A DNA stretch of 38,453 nucleotides, taken from the NCBI RefSeq assembly GCF_945906275.1, contig NZ_CAMDRA010000015.1:1-38453 (forward strand). Direction: 5' to 3'. This document shows, piece after piece, positions 1 to 7,573 of the stretch (the first letter of the stretch is position 1; every line of letters starts with the position of its first letter). The translations under genes were made by a program, and so were the position numbers. This DNA comes from Dongia mobilis (GTDB taxonomy: Bacteria; Pseudomonadota; Alphaproteobacteria; Dongiales; Dongiaceae). The notes below the pieces were generated by a model. It did no database searches. It saw only the letters and a list, made by a program, of their open reading frames with translations, and was not told the DNA's origin.

Positions 1-113
1 TTTACGCGCAAAGCCACAGCTTTAATACGCTCGATATTGGCAACGGACGTGCCGCCGAATTTCATCACGATCCGGGTCTTCGAAGACCCAATCTGCCGGA
101 CTGCTGCGTTCAT
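1..113 (-). CDS. lysC: aspartate kinase, N-terminal fragment (runs off the left edge)
   Basis: Only the first 37 codons are present. Reading leftward from the ATG at 113 they encode a short leader followed by RIVMKFGGTSVANIERIK. The KFGGTSV motif is the ATP-binding signature at the N terminus of aspartokinases, which phosphorylate aspartate in the first step of lysine, threonine and methionine synthesis. An alternative start lies 16 codons in, at the ATG just before KFGG; many family members begin within a few residues of KFGG. It is divergent from ubiG, an arrangement I recall from other alphaproteobacteria. The catalytic body and ACT domains lie outside the window. Confidence 0.9.
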   Translation of the reverse strand, partial: MNAAVRQIGSSKTRIVMKFGGTSVANIERIKAVALRV

Positions 114-303
114 CGGGAAAAGCCCCTAACCCCTCGAATAACCGGTAAAATGCGACCTCGCCCGCAAAACTGGGCCAGCGAAATAAAAGCGGGTGAAATC
201 TTGTTTTGCCGAGCGCGCGTATCCATACTGAACGGAAGCGGCGGAAGCAAGCGTTGCGGCCGCCTTCCCGGCCTGTTTCTCAATCGTTTGAAGGGTTTTT
301 CTC

Positions 304-1104
304 ATGGTCCCCGGACTGGCCAGCAGTGTTCCGCCGACAGCCGGACCGGATGATGAAAATTCAGGCAAATTCATCAAGACAACCATCGACCGGTCGGAAA
401 TCGAGAAATTCGCCGCCATGGCCGAGGCCTGGTGGGACCCTATCGGCAAGTTCCGGCCGCTCCACCGGCTGAACCCGGTGCGCATCAATTTCATCCGCGA
501 CCGGGTTAGCGCCCATTTTGGCCGGGACGCTGCGGACCCCTCTCCGCTTACCGGTCTCACTTTGATCGATATCGGCTGCGGCGGCGGGCTGCTCACGGAA
601 CCCATGGCGCGGCTGGGCGCCCAGGTGACCGGCGTCGACGCCACCCCGCGCAATGTGGAAGTGGCGCGCCTCCATGCCGAGCAAGGCGGCGTCAAGGCCG
701 TCTACCTCAATTGCGCCGCCGAGGATCTGGTGGCCCAGGGACAACGCTTCGACATCGTGCTGGCAATGGAGATCATCGAGCATGTGGCGGACGTCGACGC
801 CTTCCTGGAGGCCTGCGGCCGCCTGCTCAAACCCGGCGGGATCATGTTCATCGCCACCATGTCGCGCACCATCAAGAGCTATGCCATGGCCATCATCGGC
901 GCGGAATATGTGATGCGCTGGCTGCCCAAGGGCACCCATGAATGGAACCGCTTCATCCGTCCGTCGGAAATGGCGCGCGGGCTGCGCCATCATGGCCTCG
1001 CCATCGCCGAACTGACCGGCGTGTCCTATAATCCGTTCAAGGATACCTTTCACCTCAGCCGCGATCTCGACGTCAATTACATGGCGGTGGTGAAGCCACA
1101 GTAG
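304..1104 (+). CDS. ubiG: ubiquinone biosynthesis O-methyltransferase UbiG
   Basis: A 266-residue class I SAM-dependent methyltransferase. UbiG catalyses both O-methylations of the ubiquinone ring at the cytoplasmic membrane face. The N-terminal segment around residues 26-66 (TTIDRSEIEKFAAMAEAWWD, then FRPLHRLNP) is diagnostic for UbiG. The SAM-binding motif I LIDIGCGGG is at about 87-95, and a conserved EIIEHV acidic loop follows. The ATG at 304 is used because an upstream start would enter a region with no conserved sequence; the first 20 residues are poorly conserved, so the exact start is uncertain. It is probably transcribed alone, diverging from lysC across about 190 bp. Confidence 0.93.
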   Translation: MVPGLASSVPPTAGPDDENSGKFIKTTIDRSEIEKFAAMAEAWWDPIGKFRPLHRLNPVRINFIRDRVSAHFGRDAADPSPLTGLTLIDIGCGGGLLTEPMARLGAQVTGVDATPRNVEVARLHAEQGGVKAVYLNCAAEDLVAQGQRFDIVLAMEIIEHVADVDAFLEACGRLLKPGGIMFIATMSRTIKSYAMAIIGAEYVMRWLPKGTHEWNRFIRPSEMARGLRHHGLAIAELTGVSYNPFKDTFHLSRDLDVNYMAVVKPQ

Positions 1105-1131
1105 CGCACGTCACTTGCGCCCCCCTCCCTA

Positions 1132-1155
1132 CCCTCCCCCCTGAAGGTGGGAGGG
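1132..1155. repeat. GC-rich hairpin between ubiG and the SYLF gene
   Basis: The arms CCCTCCC and GGGAGGG close a stem that continues through one C/T mismatch and two more G-C pairs to a TGAA loop. It lies 28 bp after the ubiG stop. No T-run follows, so it is not a typical intrinsic terminator. The surrounding C-rich and G-rich tract looks like a dispersed intergenic repeat, but that is inference from one copy. I see nothing else definite between 1105 and 1366. Confidence 0.4.
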
Positions 1156-1366
1156 GCCGCAACCGATGACCTCTCCCCATGAAGACTCCCGACGCGCGCC
1201 TCTCAACCTTCCGTGAGCCGCATTGCGGCGCGAGTCCGTCGGGTTTATCTGTGTTGCTGATCCGCTCCCGAGTCGCAAAGCCCCGTTAACACTTGTGGCG
1301 CGCATCGCGGAACCAAGATGAGTCGGCCGCGTTTCTACGTAGCCTGCATCGATGAGGAGATATTGG

Positions 1367-2077
1367 ATGAACATTCTGCGGAAACTGACGGCCCCGTTTC
1401 TGGGCTTGACCCTCGCTTTGGGGCTCATCCTCCCTTTGGGGCTCAGCGTCGGGCATATGGCGCCTGCCCATGCCCTCACCCCCCAGCAGGAGCTGATCGA
1501 CAAGGCGCGCATCAGCTTCGAAAAGCTGATCGGCTCCTATGAGTTCGGCGAGCTGCCGGGCTATCTCAAGCGCGCCAAGGCCGTGATGATCTTCCCCGAC
1601 CTGTTCAAGGCCGGGTTCGTGATCGGCGGTGAAGGCGGCAACGGCGTACTCATGGTGCGCGACCCCAACCAGGGCTGGAGCCAGCCGGCCTTCTATACGC
1701 TGGCCGCAGGGTCCGTCGGCCTGCAGGTCGGCGGCCAGACCTCGGAGACCATCTTCACGATCATGAGCGACAAGGCGCTGCAGGCCGTGCTCAATGACCA
1801 AATGAAATTCGGCGGCGACATGTCGGTGGCAGCCGGCCCGATCGGCAAGGGTGTGGGGGCCAACACCACCACTAACCTCGAAGACGACGTCTACACTTTC
1901 GCCAAGACCGCGGGCCTGTTCGGCGGCGTGAGTTTTAATGGGGCCGGCATCCTCAGGAAGAACGACTGGAATGCCGCCTATTACGGCCCGGGCGTCCTGC
2001 CGCAGCAGATCGTGATCGACCGCAAGGTTTCCAATCCGAACACGGCAGATCTGGTGACCGCGCTGTCGCCTTATTGA
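1367..2077 (+). CDS. secreted SYLF-domain (Ysc84-like, lipid-binding) protein
   Basis: A 236-residue protein with a Sec signal peptide: basic MNILRK, a hydrophobic stretch to about residue 30, and a likely cleavage after the AHA at about 34-36. The mature part begins with a helix containing LIDKARISFEKLI and then AKAVMIFPDLFKAGFVIGGEGG, the core of the SYLF/Ysc84 family, whose eukaryotic members bind phosphoinositides. The C-terminal part has the family's glycine-rich strands (KTAGLFGGVSFNGAGI). The bacterial role is unknown; a periplasmic or outer-membrane-associated location is inferred. The ATG at 1367 is preferred over an in-frame ATG at 1352 because a GAGGAG ribosome site at 1354-1359 lies 7 bp upstream of it. 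Confidence 0.88.
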   Translation: MNILRKLTAPFLGLTLALGLILPLGLSVGHMAPAHALTPQQELIDKARISFEKLIGSYEFGELPGYLKRAKAVMIFPDLFKAGFVIGGEGGNGVLMVRDPNQGWSQPAFYTLAAGSVGLQVGGQTSETIFTIMSDKALQAVLNDQMKFGGDMSVAAGPIGKGVGANTTTNLEDDVYTFAKTAGLFGGVSFNGAGILRKNDWNAAYYGPGVLPQQIVIDRKVSNPNTADLVTALSPY

Positions 2078-2100
2078 TTCTGGTTGATCGAGATAGACAA

Positions 2101-2128
2101 ACGGCCGGGGCAAAACCCCGGCCGTTTT
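2101..2128. terminator. bidirectional intrinsic terminator
   Basis: A perfect 10-bp GC-rich stem (ACGGCCGGGG at 2101-2110, CCCCGGCCGT at 2116-2125) with a CAAAA loop is followed by TTTT (2125-2128). It lies 23 bp after the SYLF gene and 30 bp beyond the polA stop on the other strand. The T-run is best for the rightward transcript. Leftward the stem is followed by TTGTCT, so it can plausibly stop both. Confidence 0.85.
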
Positions 2129-2157
2129 CGTTCAGGCGCAGACGCCGAGGTTGCCGA

Positions 2158-4992
2158 TTAATGCGCTTCGGCCCAGTTGAGGGCTGTGCCGGCGTCGGCG
2201 ATAAGCGGTACGGAAATCTGGCGCGCCGGCAGGTGGGCGTTTTCCATGATCTCGCGGGCGACGCGGGAGGATTCCGCGGCTTCCGCCACCGGCACTTCGA
2301 ACAGCAGTTCGTCATGGACCTGCAGCAGCATACGGCCCTTCAAACCGGCCGCGGCGAAGGCCGCCGGCATGCGAATCATGGCGCGTTTGATGATGTCGGC
2401 GGCTGTGCCCTGGAGCGGCGCGTTGATGGCGGCGCGCTCCATGAAGCTCTTCCTGGCCGGGTTCTTGTCGTTGATGCCCGGCACATGGCAGCGCCGGCCG
2501 AACAGGGTTTCGACATAGCCCTTCTCATGGGCGAATTTCTTCATCCGGTCCATATAGTCGCGGATGCCGGGATAGCGTTTGAAATAGGCCTCGATATAGG
2601 CCTTGGCCTCGCCTTGCGGGATGCCAAGTTGTTGCGCCAAGCCGAACGCCGAGATACCGTAGATAATGCCGAAATTGATGGCCTTTGCCTGGCGGCGGAC
2701 CATCGGGTCCATGCCTTCGATGGGGACGCCGAACACCTGTGAGGCCGTCATGGCGTGGATGTCGGCGCCTTCGCGGAAGGCCTGCTTCAAGGGTTCGATA
2801 TCGGCCATTTCGGCCGCCAGACGCAATTCGATCTGGCTGTAATCGACCGAGAGCAGGATGTGCCCGGCTTCCGCCACGAAGGCGCGGCGGATCTTGCGGC
2901 CTTCCTCGGTGCGGATGGGGATGTTCTGCAGATTGGGATCAGTCGAGGCGAGGCGTCCGGTCGAGGTCGCAGCGAGCGCGAACGAGGTATGGACGCGGCC
3001 GGTCTCCGGGTTGATGGCAAGCGGCAGTGCATCGGCATAGGTGCTCTTCAGTTTCGCCAACTGGCGCCAGTCGAGCACTTTCTGCGGCAGCGGATGGCCG
3101 GAGGTGACGGTCAGTTCCTCAAGCACATCGGCGCCGGTCGAATAGGCGCCGGTCTTGCCCTTCTTGCCGCCCGGCAGCTTCAACTGGTCGAACAGGATCT
3201 CGCCCAGCTGCTTGGGTGAGCCGACATTGAACTCGGTCCCGGCGATGTTGTGGATCTCGCGCTCGATCTCGCCCATGCGCTGGGCGAAGTCCTGGCTGAG
3301 GCGGCTGAGTTCGGCGGCGTCGATCTTGACGCCGGCGCGTTCCATTTCGGCAACGATAGGAATCAAAGGGCGTTCGATCGTCTCATAGACCGTGCTGAGC
3401 CGCTCCGCCACCAGGCGTGGCTTCAGCATCTGGTGCAGCCGCCAAGTGACGTCGGCATCTTCCGCCGCATAGGCCAGGGCCTTGTCGAGCGGCACATGGT
3501 CGAAGGTCACTTGCGCCTTGCCGCTGCCCGCCACATCGTTGAACTTGATCGTCTCATGGCCGAGATGGAGTGTCGACAGCTCGTCCATGCCATGGCCATG
3601 GGCGCCACCTTCCAGCACATAGGAGATGAGCATGGAATCGTCGATCGGTGCCACGGCGACGCCGTAGCGCGCCATCACTGCCATGTCGTATTTGATGTTG
3701 TGCCCGATCTTGAGCACGGACGGGTCTTCCAGCATCGGCTTCAGCAATTCAACCGCGCGGCCGAGCGGAATCTGGCGCGGCGCCTCGGCCCCGCCGCCCA
3801 ACAGATCGCCGGTCGTCCCCACATGCCCGACCGGCACATAGCAGGCAAGGCCCGCCTCGGTCGCCAGCGAAACGCCCACCAGCTTTGCCTCGTTCACATT
3901 CAGCGAGGTGGTCTCGATGTCGAAGGCGAGTTGACCGGCAGCCGTCGCGCGCGCGATCCAGGTTGCCAACGCCGCCTCGTCCTGCACCAGCTCATAGCCT
4001 CCGCCGATTTTCGCGGTCGGTGCGGTAGGCTGGTGCTTCGACGAGGTCGCAACCACCGGCGTGTCAAACGCCCCGGCCGCCTTCGCCGCCTTGATCGCCG
4101 CCTCGCCAAGGCGCGACTGCACCTTGGAGGCCAGCGAGCGGAACTCGTTCTTGACCAGGAACTCCAAGGCGGCGCCGTCGATGGCGCGCTTGTCGAACTC
4201 GGCGAGCGGCACCTCGATGGGCACGTCGCGCTTCAAGGTGACGAGGTCGCGGCTGATCCGCGCAAGGTCGGCATTGGCGAGCAGATTCTCGCGGCGCTTG
4301 GGCTGCTTGATCTCCCCGGCCTTGGCCAGCAGCGTGTCGAGATCGCCATAGGTGTTGATGAGCTCGGCCGCGGTCTTCAGGCCGATGCCGGGCACACCGG
4401 GAACGTTGTCCGAGGAATCGCCGGCCAGGGCCTGGATGTCGATCACCTTCTCCGGTGCCACGCCGAATTTCTCCAGCACTTCCGGCCGGCCGATCTTGCG
4501 GTTCTTCATCGGATCGAAGAGCGTGATGCGGTCGTCGACCAGCTGCATCAGATCCTTGTCCGAGGACACGATGGTGACGTCATGGCCAAGTGCCGCGGCC
4601 TGGGTCGCGTAGGTCGCCAGCAGATCGTCGGCCTCATAGCCCTTCATCTCGATTGCCTGCACGTTGAAGGCGCGTGTCGCTTCGCGGATGAGGGCGAATT
4701 GGGGAATGAGCTCGGGCGGCGCTTCCGGCCGGTGCGCCTTGTAGTCGGCATAGATGTCGTTGCGGAAGGTGCGACGCCCGGCATCAAAGATGACGGCGAT
4801 GTACTCGGCGTCCGAATCCTCAATGAGTTTCAGCAGCATGTTGGTGAAGCCGAGCACGGCGTTGACCGGCGTCCCATCGCTGCGCGTCAGCGGCGGCAGG
4901 GCGTGGAAGGCCCGGAAGATGTAACCGGAACCGTCGATCAGGTAGACGTGATCTGGTTTTCCCGCAGGCACCGACATCGCTGGCACCGACAT
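2158..4992 (-). CDS. polA: DNA polymerase I
   Basis: A 944-residue full-length Pol I for Okazaki fragment maturation and repair synthesis. All three activities look intact. The 5' nuclease domain opens with YLIDGSGYIFRAFHALPPL and has FDAGRRTFRND. The proofreading domain keeps FDIETTSLN (metal-binding D and E), IGHNIKYD and YAAEDADVTW. The polymerase domain has motif A SVDYSQIELR, motif B RRQAKAINFGIIYG and motif C LLQVHDELLFEV. The ATG at 4992 gives a duplicated MSVPAMSVPA start; a second ATG at 4977 is an alternative. The TGA of the upstream zinc-finger gene shares one base with the 4992 ATG (TGATG), indicating translational coupling. Confidence 0.97.
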   Translation of the reverse strand: MSVPAMSVPAGKPDHVYLIDGSGYIFRAFHALPPLTRSDGTPVNAVLGFTNMLLKLIEDSDAEYIAVIFDAGRRTFRNDIYADYKAHRPEAPPELIPQFALIREATRAFNVQAIEMKGYEADDLLATYATQAAALGHDVTIVSSDKDLMQLVDDRITLFDPMKNRKIGRPEVLEKFGVAPEKVIDIQALAGDSSDNVPGVPGIGLKTAAELINTYGDLDTLLAKAGEIKQPKRRENLLANADLARISRDLVTLKRDVPIEVPLAEFDKRAIDGAALEFLVKNEFRSLASKVQSRLGEAAIKAAKAAGAFDTPVVATSSKHQPTAPTAKIGGGYELVQDEAALATWIARATAAGQLAFDIETTSLNVNEAKLVGVSLATEAGLACYVPVGHVGTTGDLLGGGAEAPRQIPLGRAVELLKPMLEDPSVLKIGHNIKYDMAVMARYGVAVAPIDDSMLISYVLEGGAHGHGMDELSTLHLGHETIKFNDVAGSGKAQVTFDHVPLDKALAYAAEDADVTWRLHQMLKPRLVAERLSTVYETIERPLIPIVAEMERAGVKIDAAELSRLSQDFAQRMGEIEREIHNIAGTEFNVGSPKQLGEILFDQLKLPGGKKGKTGAYSTGADVLEELTVTSGHPLPQKVLDWRQLAKLKSTYADALPLAINPETGRVHTSFALAATSTGRLASTDPNLQNIPIRTEEGRKIRRAFVAEAGHILLSVDYSQIELRLAAEMADIEPLKQAFREGADIHAMTASQVFGVPIEGMDPMVRRQAKAINFGIIYGISAFGLAQQLGIPQGEAKAYIEAYFKRYPGIRDYMDRMKKFAHEKGYVETLFGRRCHVPGINDKNPARKSFMERAAINAPLQGTAADIIKRAMIRMPAAFAAAGLKGRMLLQVHDELLFEVPVAEAAESSRVAREIMENAHLPARQISVPLIADAGTALNWAEAH

Positions 4993-5168
4993 CAGTGGGC
5001 GCCGGCGGAAGCGCCTTCCTTCAGGACAAAATGCTTGCCGCAATAGGGGCAATCGACATGACCGTCCTTGCCCAGATTGAGATAGACGCGGGGGTGCCCG
5101 GACGGGCCGCCGCCACCCTCGCAGGCGATGCGGGTCTTGGTGACGATTTCGGTTTCGATCGGTTCCAT
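4992..5168 (-). CDS. zinc-finger domain protein (NDUFS6-like small protein)
   Basis: A 58-residue protein ending in a C-H-C-C zinc knuckle: Cys16 in RIACEGGGG, His25 in SGHPRVYL, and Cys40/Cys43 in VDCPYCGKHFVL. This matches the short bacterial proteins related to the mitochondrial complex I accessory subunit NDUFS6. Function in bacteria is not established; a role in complex I assembly is only suggested by homology. Its stop overlaps the polA ATG by one base, so the two are co-transcribed. The ATG at 5168 is the only reasonable start giving the usual family length. Too short for most gene finders, but every zinc ligand is present. Confidence 0.85.
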   Translation of the reverse strand: MEPIETEIVTKTRIACEGGGGPSGHPRVYLNLGKDGHVDCPYCGKHFVLKEGASAGAH

Positions 5169-5270
5169 CTGGCTGCTCGGCTCGACATTGACGCTTGATA
5201 TGCCGCAATGATAGGCAGGCTTCCAGGGCGAAGCAACCGCCGACACACCATTTTGGTCGCAAATCCAGCC

Positions 5271-6242
5271 ATGGTCGCCAACAATAGCGTTTCTTTGCCG
5301 GAGCTTGCCGTCTCGATCCGGGGATTGGTCAAGGTTTATGCCGGTAACAAAAACCAGCGCAGCCCCAAGCTGGCGCTGGATCATGTCGATCTCGCCATCC
5401 CGCGCGGTGGCATTTTCGGCCTGCTCGGGCCGAACGGGGCCGGGAAATCGACGCTCATCAACATCCTGGCGCAATTGGTCCGCAAGACCGAAGGCCACGT
5501 AAGGATATGGGACATCGACCTCGACGCCGATCCAAGGCATGCCGCCGCGGCCATCGGCGTGGTGCCGCAGGAGCTCAATATCGACCCGTTCTTCACACCG
5601 CGCGATCTCCTCGATCTGCAGGCCGGCATGTACGGCGTGCCGAAGGCCGAGCGGCGCACGATGGAATTGCTGGAAGCCCTCTCGCTCGGCGACAAGGCCG
5701 GTTCCTATGCCCGCACGCTCTCCGGGGGCATGCGGCGGCGCCTGATGGTGGCGAAGGCCCTGGTCCACAATCCGCCGGTGCTGGTGCTGGATGAGCCCAC
5801 CGCCGGTGTCGATGTGGAACTCCGCCAGCAGCTCTGGGCCTATGTCCGCGAGCTCAACAAATCCGGCGTCACCATCCTGCTGACGACACATTATCTCGAG
5901 GAAGCCGAAGAGCTTTGCGACCAGATCGCCATCATCAACCATGGCAAGGTGATCGCCTGCGAGCCGACCTCGACCCTGGTGAGCCGCCTCGACCGCAAGG
6001 AAGTGGTCATCATCGTCGGTGCCGATCTCGCCGCACCACCCGAGGCGCTGGCCGGGTTCGATCCGCAATTGCTGGGGTCACGGCGCCTGAAGCTCCATTA
6101 CCGGCCGAGCCAGACGCAGGTCGGCGCCGTGCTGGATGCGATCCGCGCCACGAATCTGGAGATCGTCGATCTCTCGACCGTGGAATCGGATCTTGAAGAC
6201 ATCTTCCTTGAGCTGACGCGCCGTCAGCCGCAGTCCGCCTGA
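5271..6242 (+). CDS. ABC transporter ATP-binding protein (ABC-2 / YadG type)
   Basis: A 323-residue ATPase. Walker A GPNGAGKS is at about 53-60, the Q-loop in GVVPQELN near 100, the signature SGGM at 151-154, Walker B VLVLDEP at about 170-176, and the H-loop in LLTTHYLEEAEE at 207. The DEPTAGVDVELR segment and the C-terminal DLEDIFLELT ending are typical of ABC-2 exporters of the YadG/CcmA-like class. No ABC-2 permease gene is adjacent, so the membrane partner must be elsewhere. The ATG at 5271 is preferred to one at 5208 because the extra 21 residues are not conserved. It diverges from the zinc-finger/polA operon. The lipoprotein hydrolase gene begins 8 bp after its stop and is probably co-transcribed. 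Substrate unknown. Confidence 0.9.
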   Translation: MVANNSVSLPELAVSIRGLVKVYAGNKNQRSPKLALDHVDLAIPRGGIFGLLGPNGAGKSTLINILAQLVRKTEGHVRIWDIDLDADPRHAAAAIGVVPQELNIDPFFTPRDLLDLQAGMYGVPKAERRTMELLEALSLGDKAGSYARTLSGGMRRRLMVAKALVHNPPVLVLDEPTAGVDVELRQQLWAYVRELNKSGVTILLTTHYLEEAEELCDQIAIINHGKVIACEPTSTLVSRLDRKEVVIIVGADLAAPPEALAGFDPQLLGSRRLKLHYRPSQTQVGAVLDAIRATNLEIVDLSTVESDLEDIFLELTRRQPQSA

Positions 6243-6250
6243 CCCGCGCC

Positions 6251-7234
6251 ATGCAACTGGGCCGCCTCGTCGCCCTGCTGGCAATCTCGCTGCTGGTATC
6301 CGCCTGCACGCCGCAATGGCAGGTGATCGGCCCGCCGGTCGACACGCCGGCCTTCACCGACAAGGCGTTCCACACCGCCGATGGTGTTGATCTGCCGATG
6401 CGCACCTGGCTGCCCTGGGACCGGCCGACCGAGGCATCGATCGTGGCGCTGCATGGCTTCAACGACTATAACCGCGCCTTCGACGCACCCGGCAAGGGTC
6501 TGGCTAGGCGCGGCTTTGCGGTTTATGCCTTCGATCAGCGCGGCTTCGGCGACACACCGCAACGGGGCCTCTGGGCCGGCTCCGACCAGATGATCAAGGA
6601 TCTCGCCACGGCAGCGCATCTTGCCAAGGCGGCGCATCCCGAGAAGCCGGTCTACCTGCTGGGCGAAAGCATGGGTGCCGCAGTCATCCTCGCAGCCGTG
6701 GCACAACATACCGAGATGCCGGTCGACGGCATCATCCTCGCCGCCCCCGCGATCTGGGGCTGGCAGACGCAAAGTTCGCTCAACCGGACCATTTTCGATT
6801 TCGCCATGGCGACCATCCCGCGCGCGGCGGTACGGCCCAACGGCGTCTATCGCGAACCGTCGAACAATTACCAGATGCTGCGCCAGATGGGCCGCGACCC
6901 CAAAGTGATCAAGGCGACCCGCGTCGACACCGCCTTTGGCCTGGTCGAGCTCATGACGCTGGCCTTCGATGCAGGCGCCAAACTCGGTCCGGCACCGCGC
7001 TGGCTGATCATGTTCGGCGACCGCGAGGACATTCTGACGACGGAATCCGTCGGCCGGTTCCTCGCCACGCTGCCGAAGCTGCCGCCCGAGGAAGGGCGCC
7101 TTGCCCTCTATCCCCAGGGTTATCACATGATGCTGCGCGACCTTGGCGCACACGCCCTCTATGACGATATCGCCGCCTGGATCCGCGATCCCGCGGCAGC
7201 GCTGCCGAGCGGCGCCGACAGCAGACCCGACTGA
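6251..7234 (+). CDS. alpha/beta hydrolase lipoprotein (monoacylglycerol lipase-like)
   Basis: A 327-residue serine hydrolase carrying a lipoprotein signal: the lipobox LVSAC puts the lipidated cysteine at residue 19. Next come ALHGFNDYNRAF (oxyanion region, about 66-77), the nucleophile elbow GESMG with Ser140, an aspartate in FGDREDIL (probably Asp260) and His292 in GYHMMLRD, completing a Ser-Asp-His triad. The pattern resembles monoacylglycerol lipases and lysophospholipases (Hydrolase_4). It probably acts in the periplasm, anchored in the inner or outer membrane; the substrate is likely a glycerolipid but this is inference. It begins 8 bp after the ABC ATPase gene. Confidence 0.88.
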   Translation: MQLGRLVALLAISLLVSACTPQWQVIGPPVDTPAFTDKAFHTADGVDLPMRTWLPWDRPTEASIVALHGFNDYNRAFDAPGKGLARRGFAVYAFDQRGFGDTPQRGLWAGSDQMIKDLATAAHLAKAAHPEKPVYLLGESMGAAVILAAVAQHTEMPVDGIILAAPAIWGWQTQSSLNRTIFDFAMATIPRAAVRPNGVYREPSNNYQMLRQMGRDPKVIKATRVDTAFGLVELMTLAFDAGAKLGPAPRWLIMFGDREDILTTESVGRFLATLPKLPPEEGRLALYPQGYHMMLRDLGAHALYDDIAAWIRDPAAALPSGADSRPD

Positions 7235-7241
7235 GCGCCGC

Positions 7242-7520
7242 TCAATCCGGCAGGCGGCGGCGCTGTGCCGCGATGACGGCGGGATCGACGCCGATCTCGG
7301 CCGCGAACTCGAGGAGCAGCGGCTCAAACCCCAGCAGATAATCCAGCACCGCGCCCAGCCCATGGGGGTCGTGGGCGAGTTCCCGCACGGCATTGCCGTC
7401 CAGCCCGGTGAGGCCGAGAAAACGCGCCAGCCGGTCATCATCGGCCATGAGGAAGACCAGCGCCTGCAGCGCCAGAGCCTCGGGATCAGGCGGGGTCGCT
7501 TTGGGGGTTTTCAGCAGCAT
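7242..7520 (-). CDS. DUF3572 family protein
   Basis: A 92-residue soluble acidic protein. The segment PDPEALALQALVFLMADDDR and then FLGLTGLD and LLGFEPLLLEFAAE match DUF3572, a small family I know from alphaproteobacteria. No function is known. It converges on the lipoprotein hydrolase gene with only 7 bp between stops. It sits about 50 bp downstream of the carbamoyltransferase stop's far side, on the same strand, so it could be read through from that operon. Confidence 0.8.
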   Translation of the reverse strand: MLLKTPKATPPDPEALALQALVFLMADDDRLARFLGLTGLDGNAVRELAHDPHGLGAVLDYLLGFEPLLLEFAAEIGVDPAVIAAQRRRLPD

Positions 7521-7573
7521 GACAGTGGACTTCCAAAGGGCATGACGAAGATGATGGGATCAGCGCAATCGCG

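Noticed and set aside
3250-5046. 598-codon rightward reading frame opposite polA
   Set aside because: It is a shadow of polA: the composition (many Arg, His, Gly, Gln) matches reading the complement of high-GC coding DNA, and polA has every expected motif.
6224-7441. 405-codon leftward frame opposite the lipoprotein hydrolase
   Set aside because: Shadow; the plus-strand gene has a lipobox and catalytic triad.
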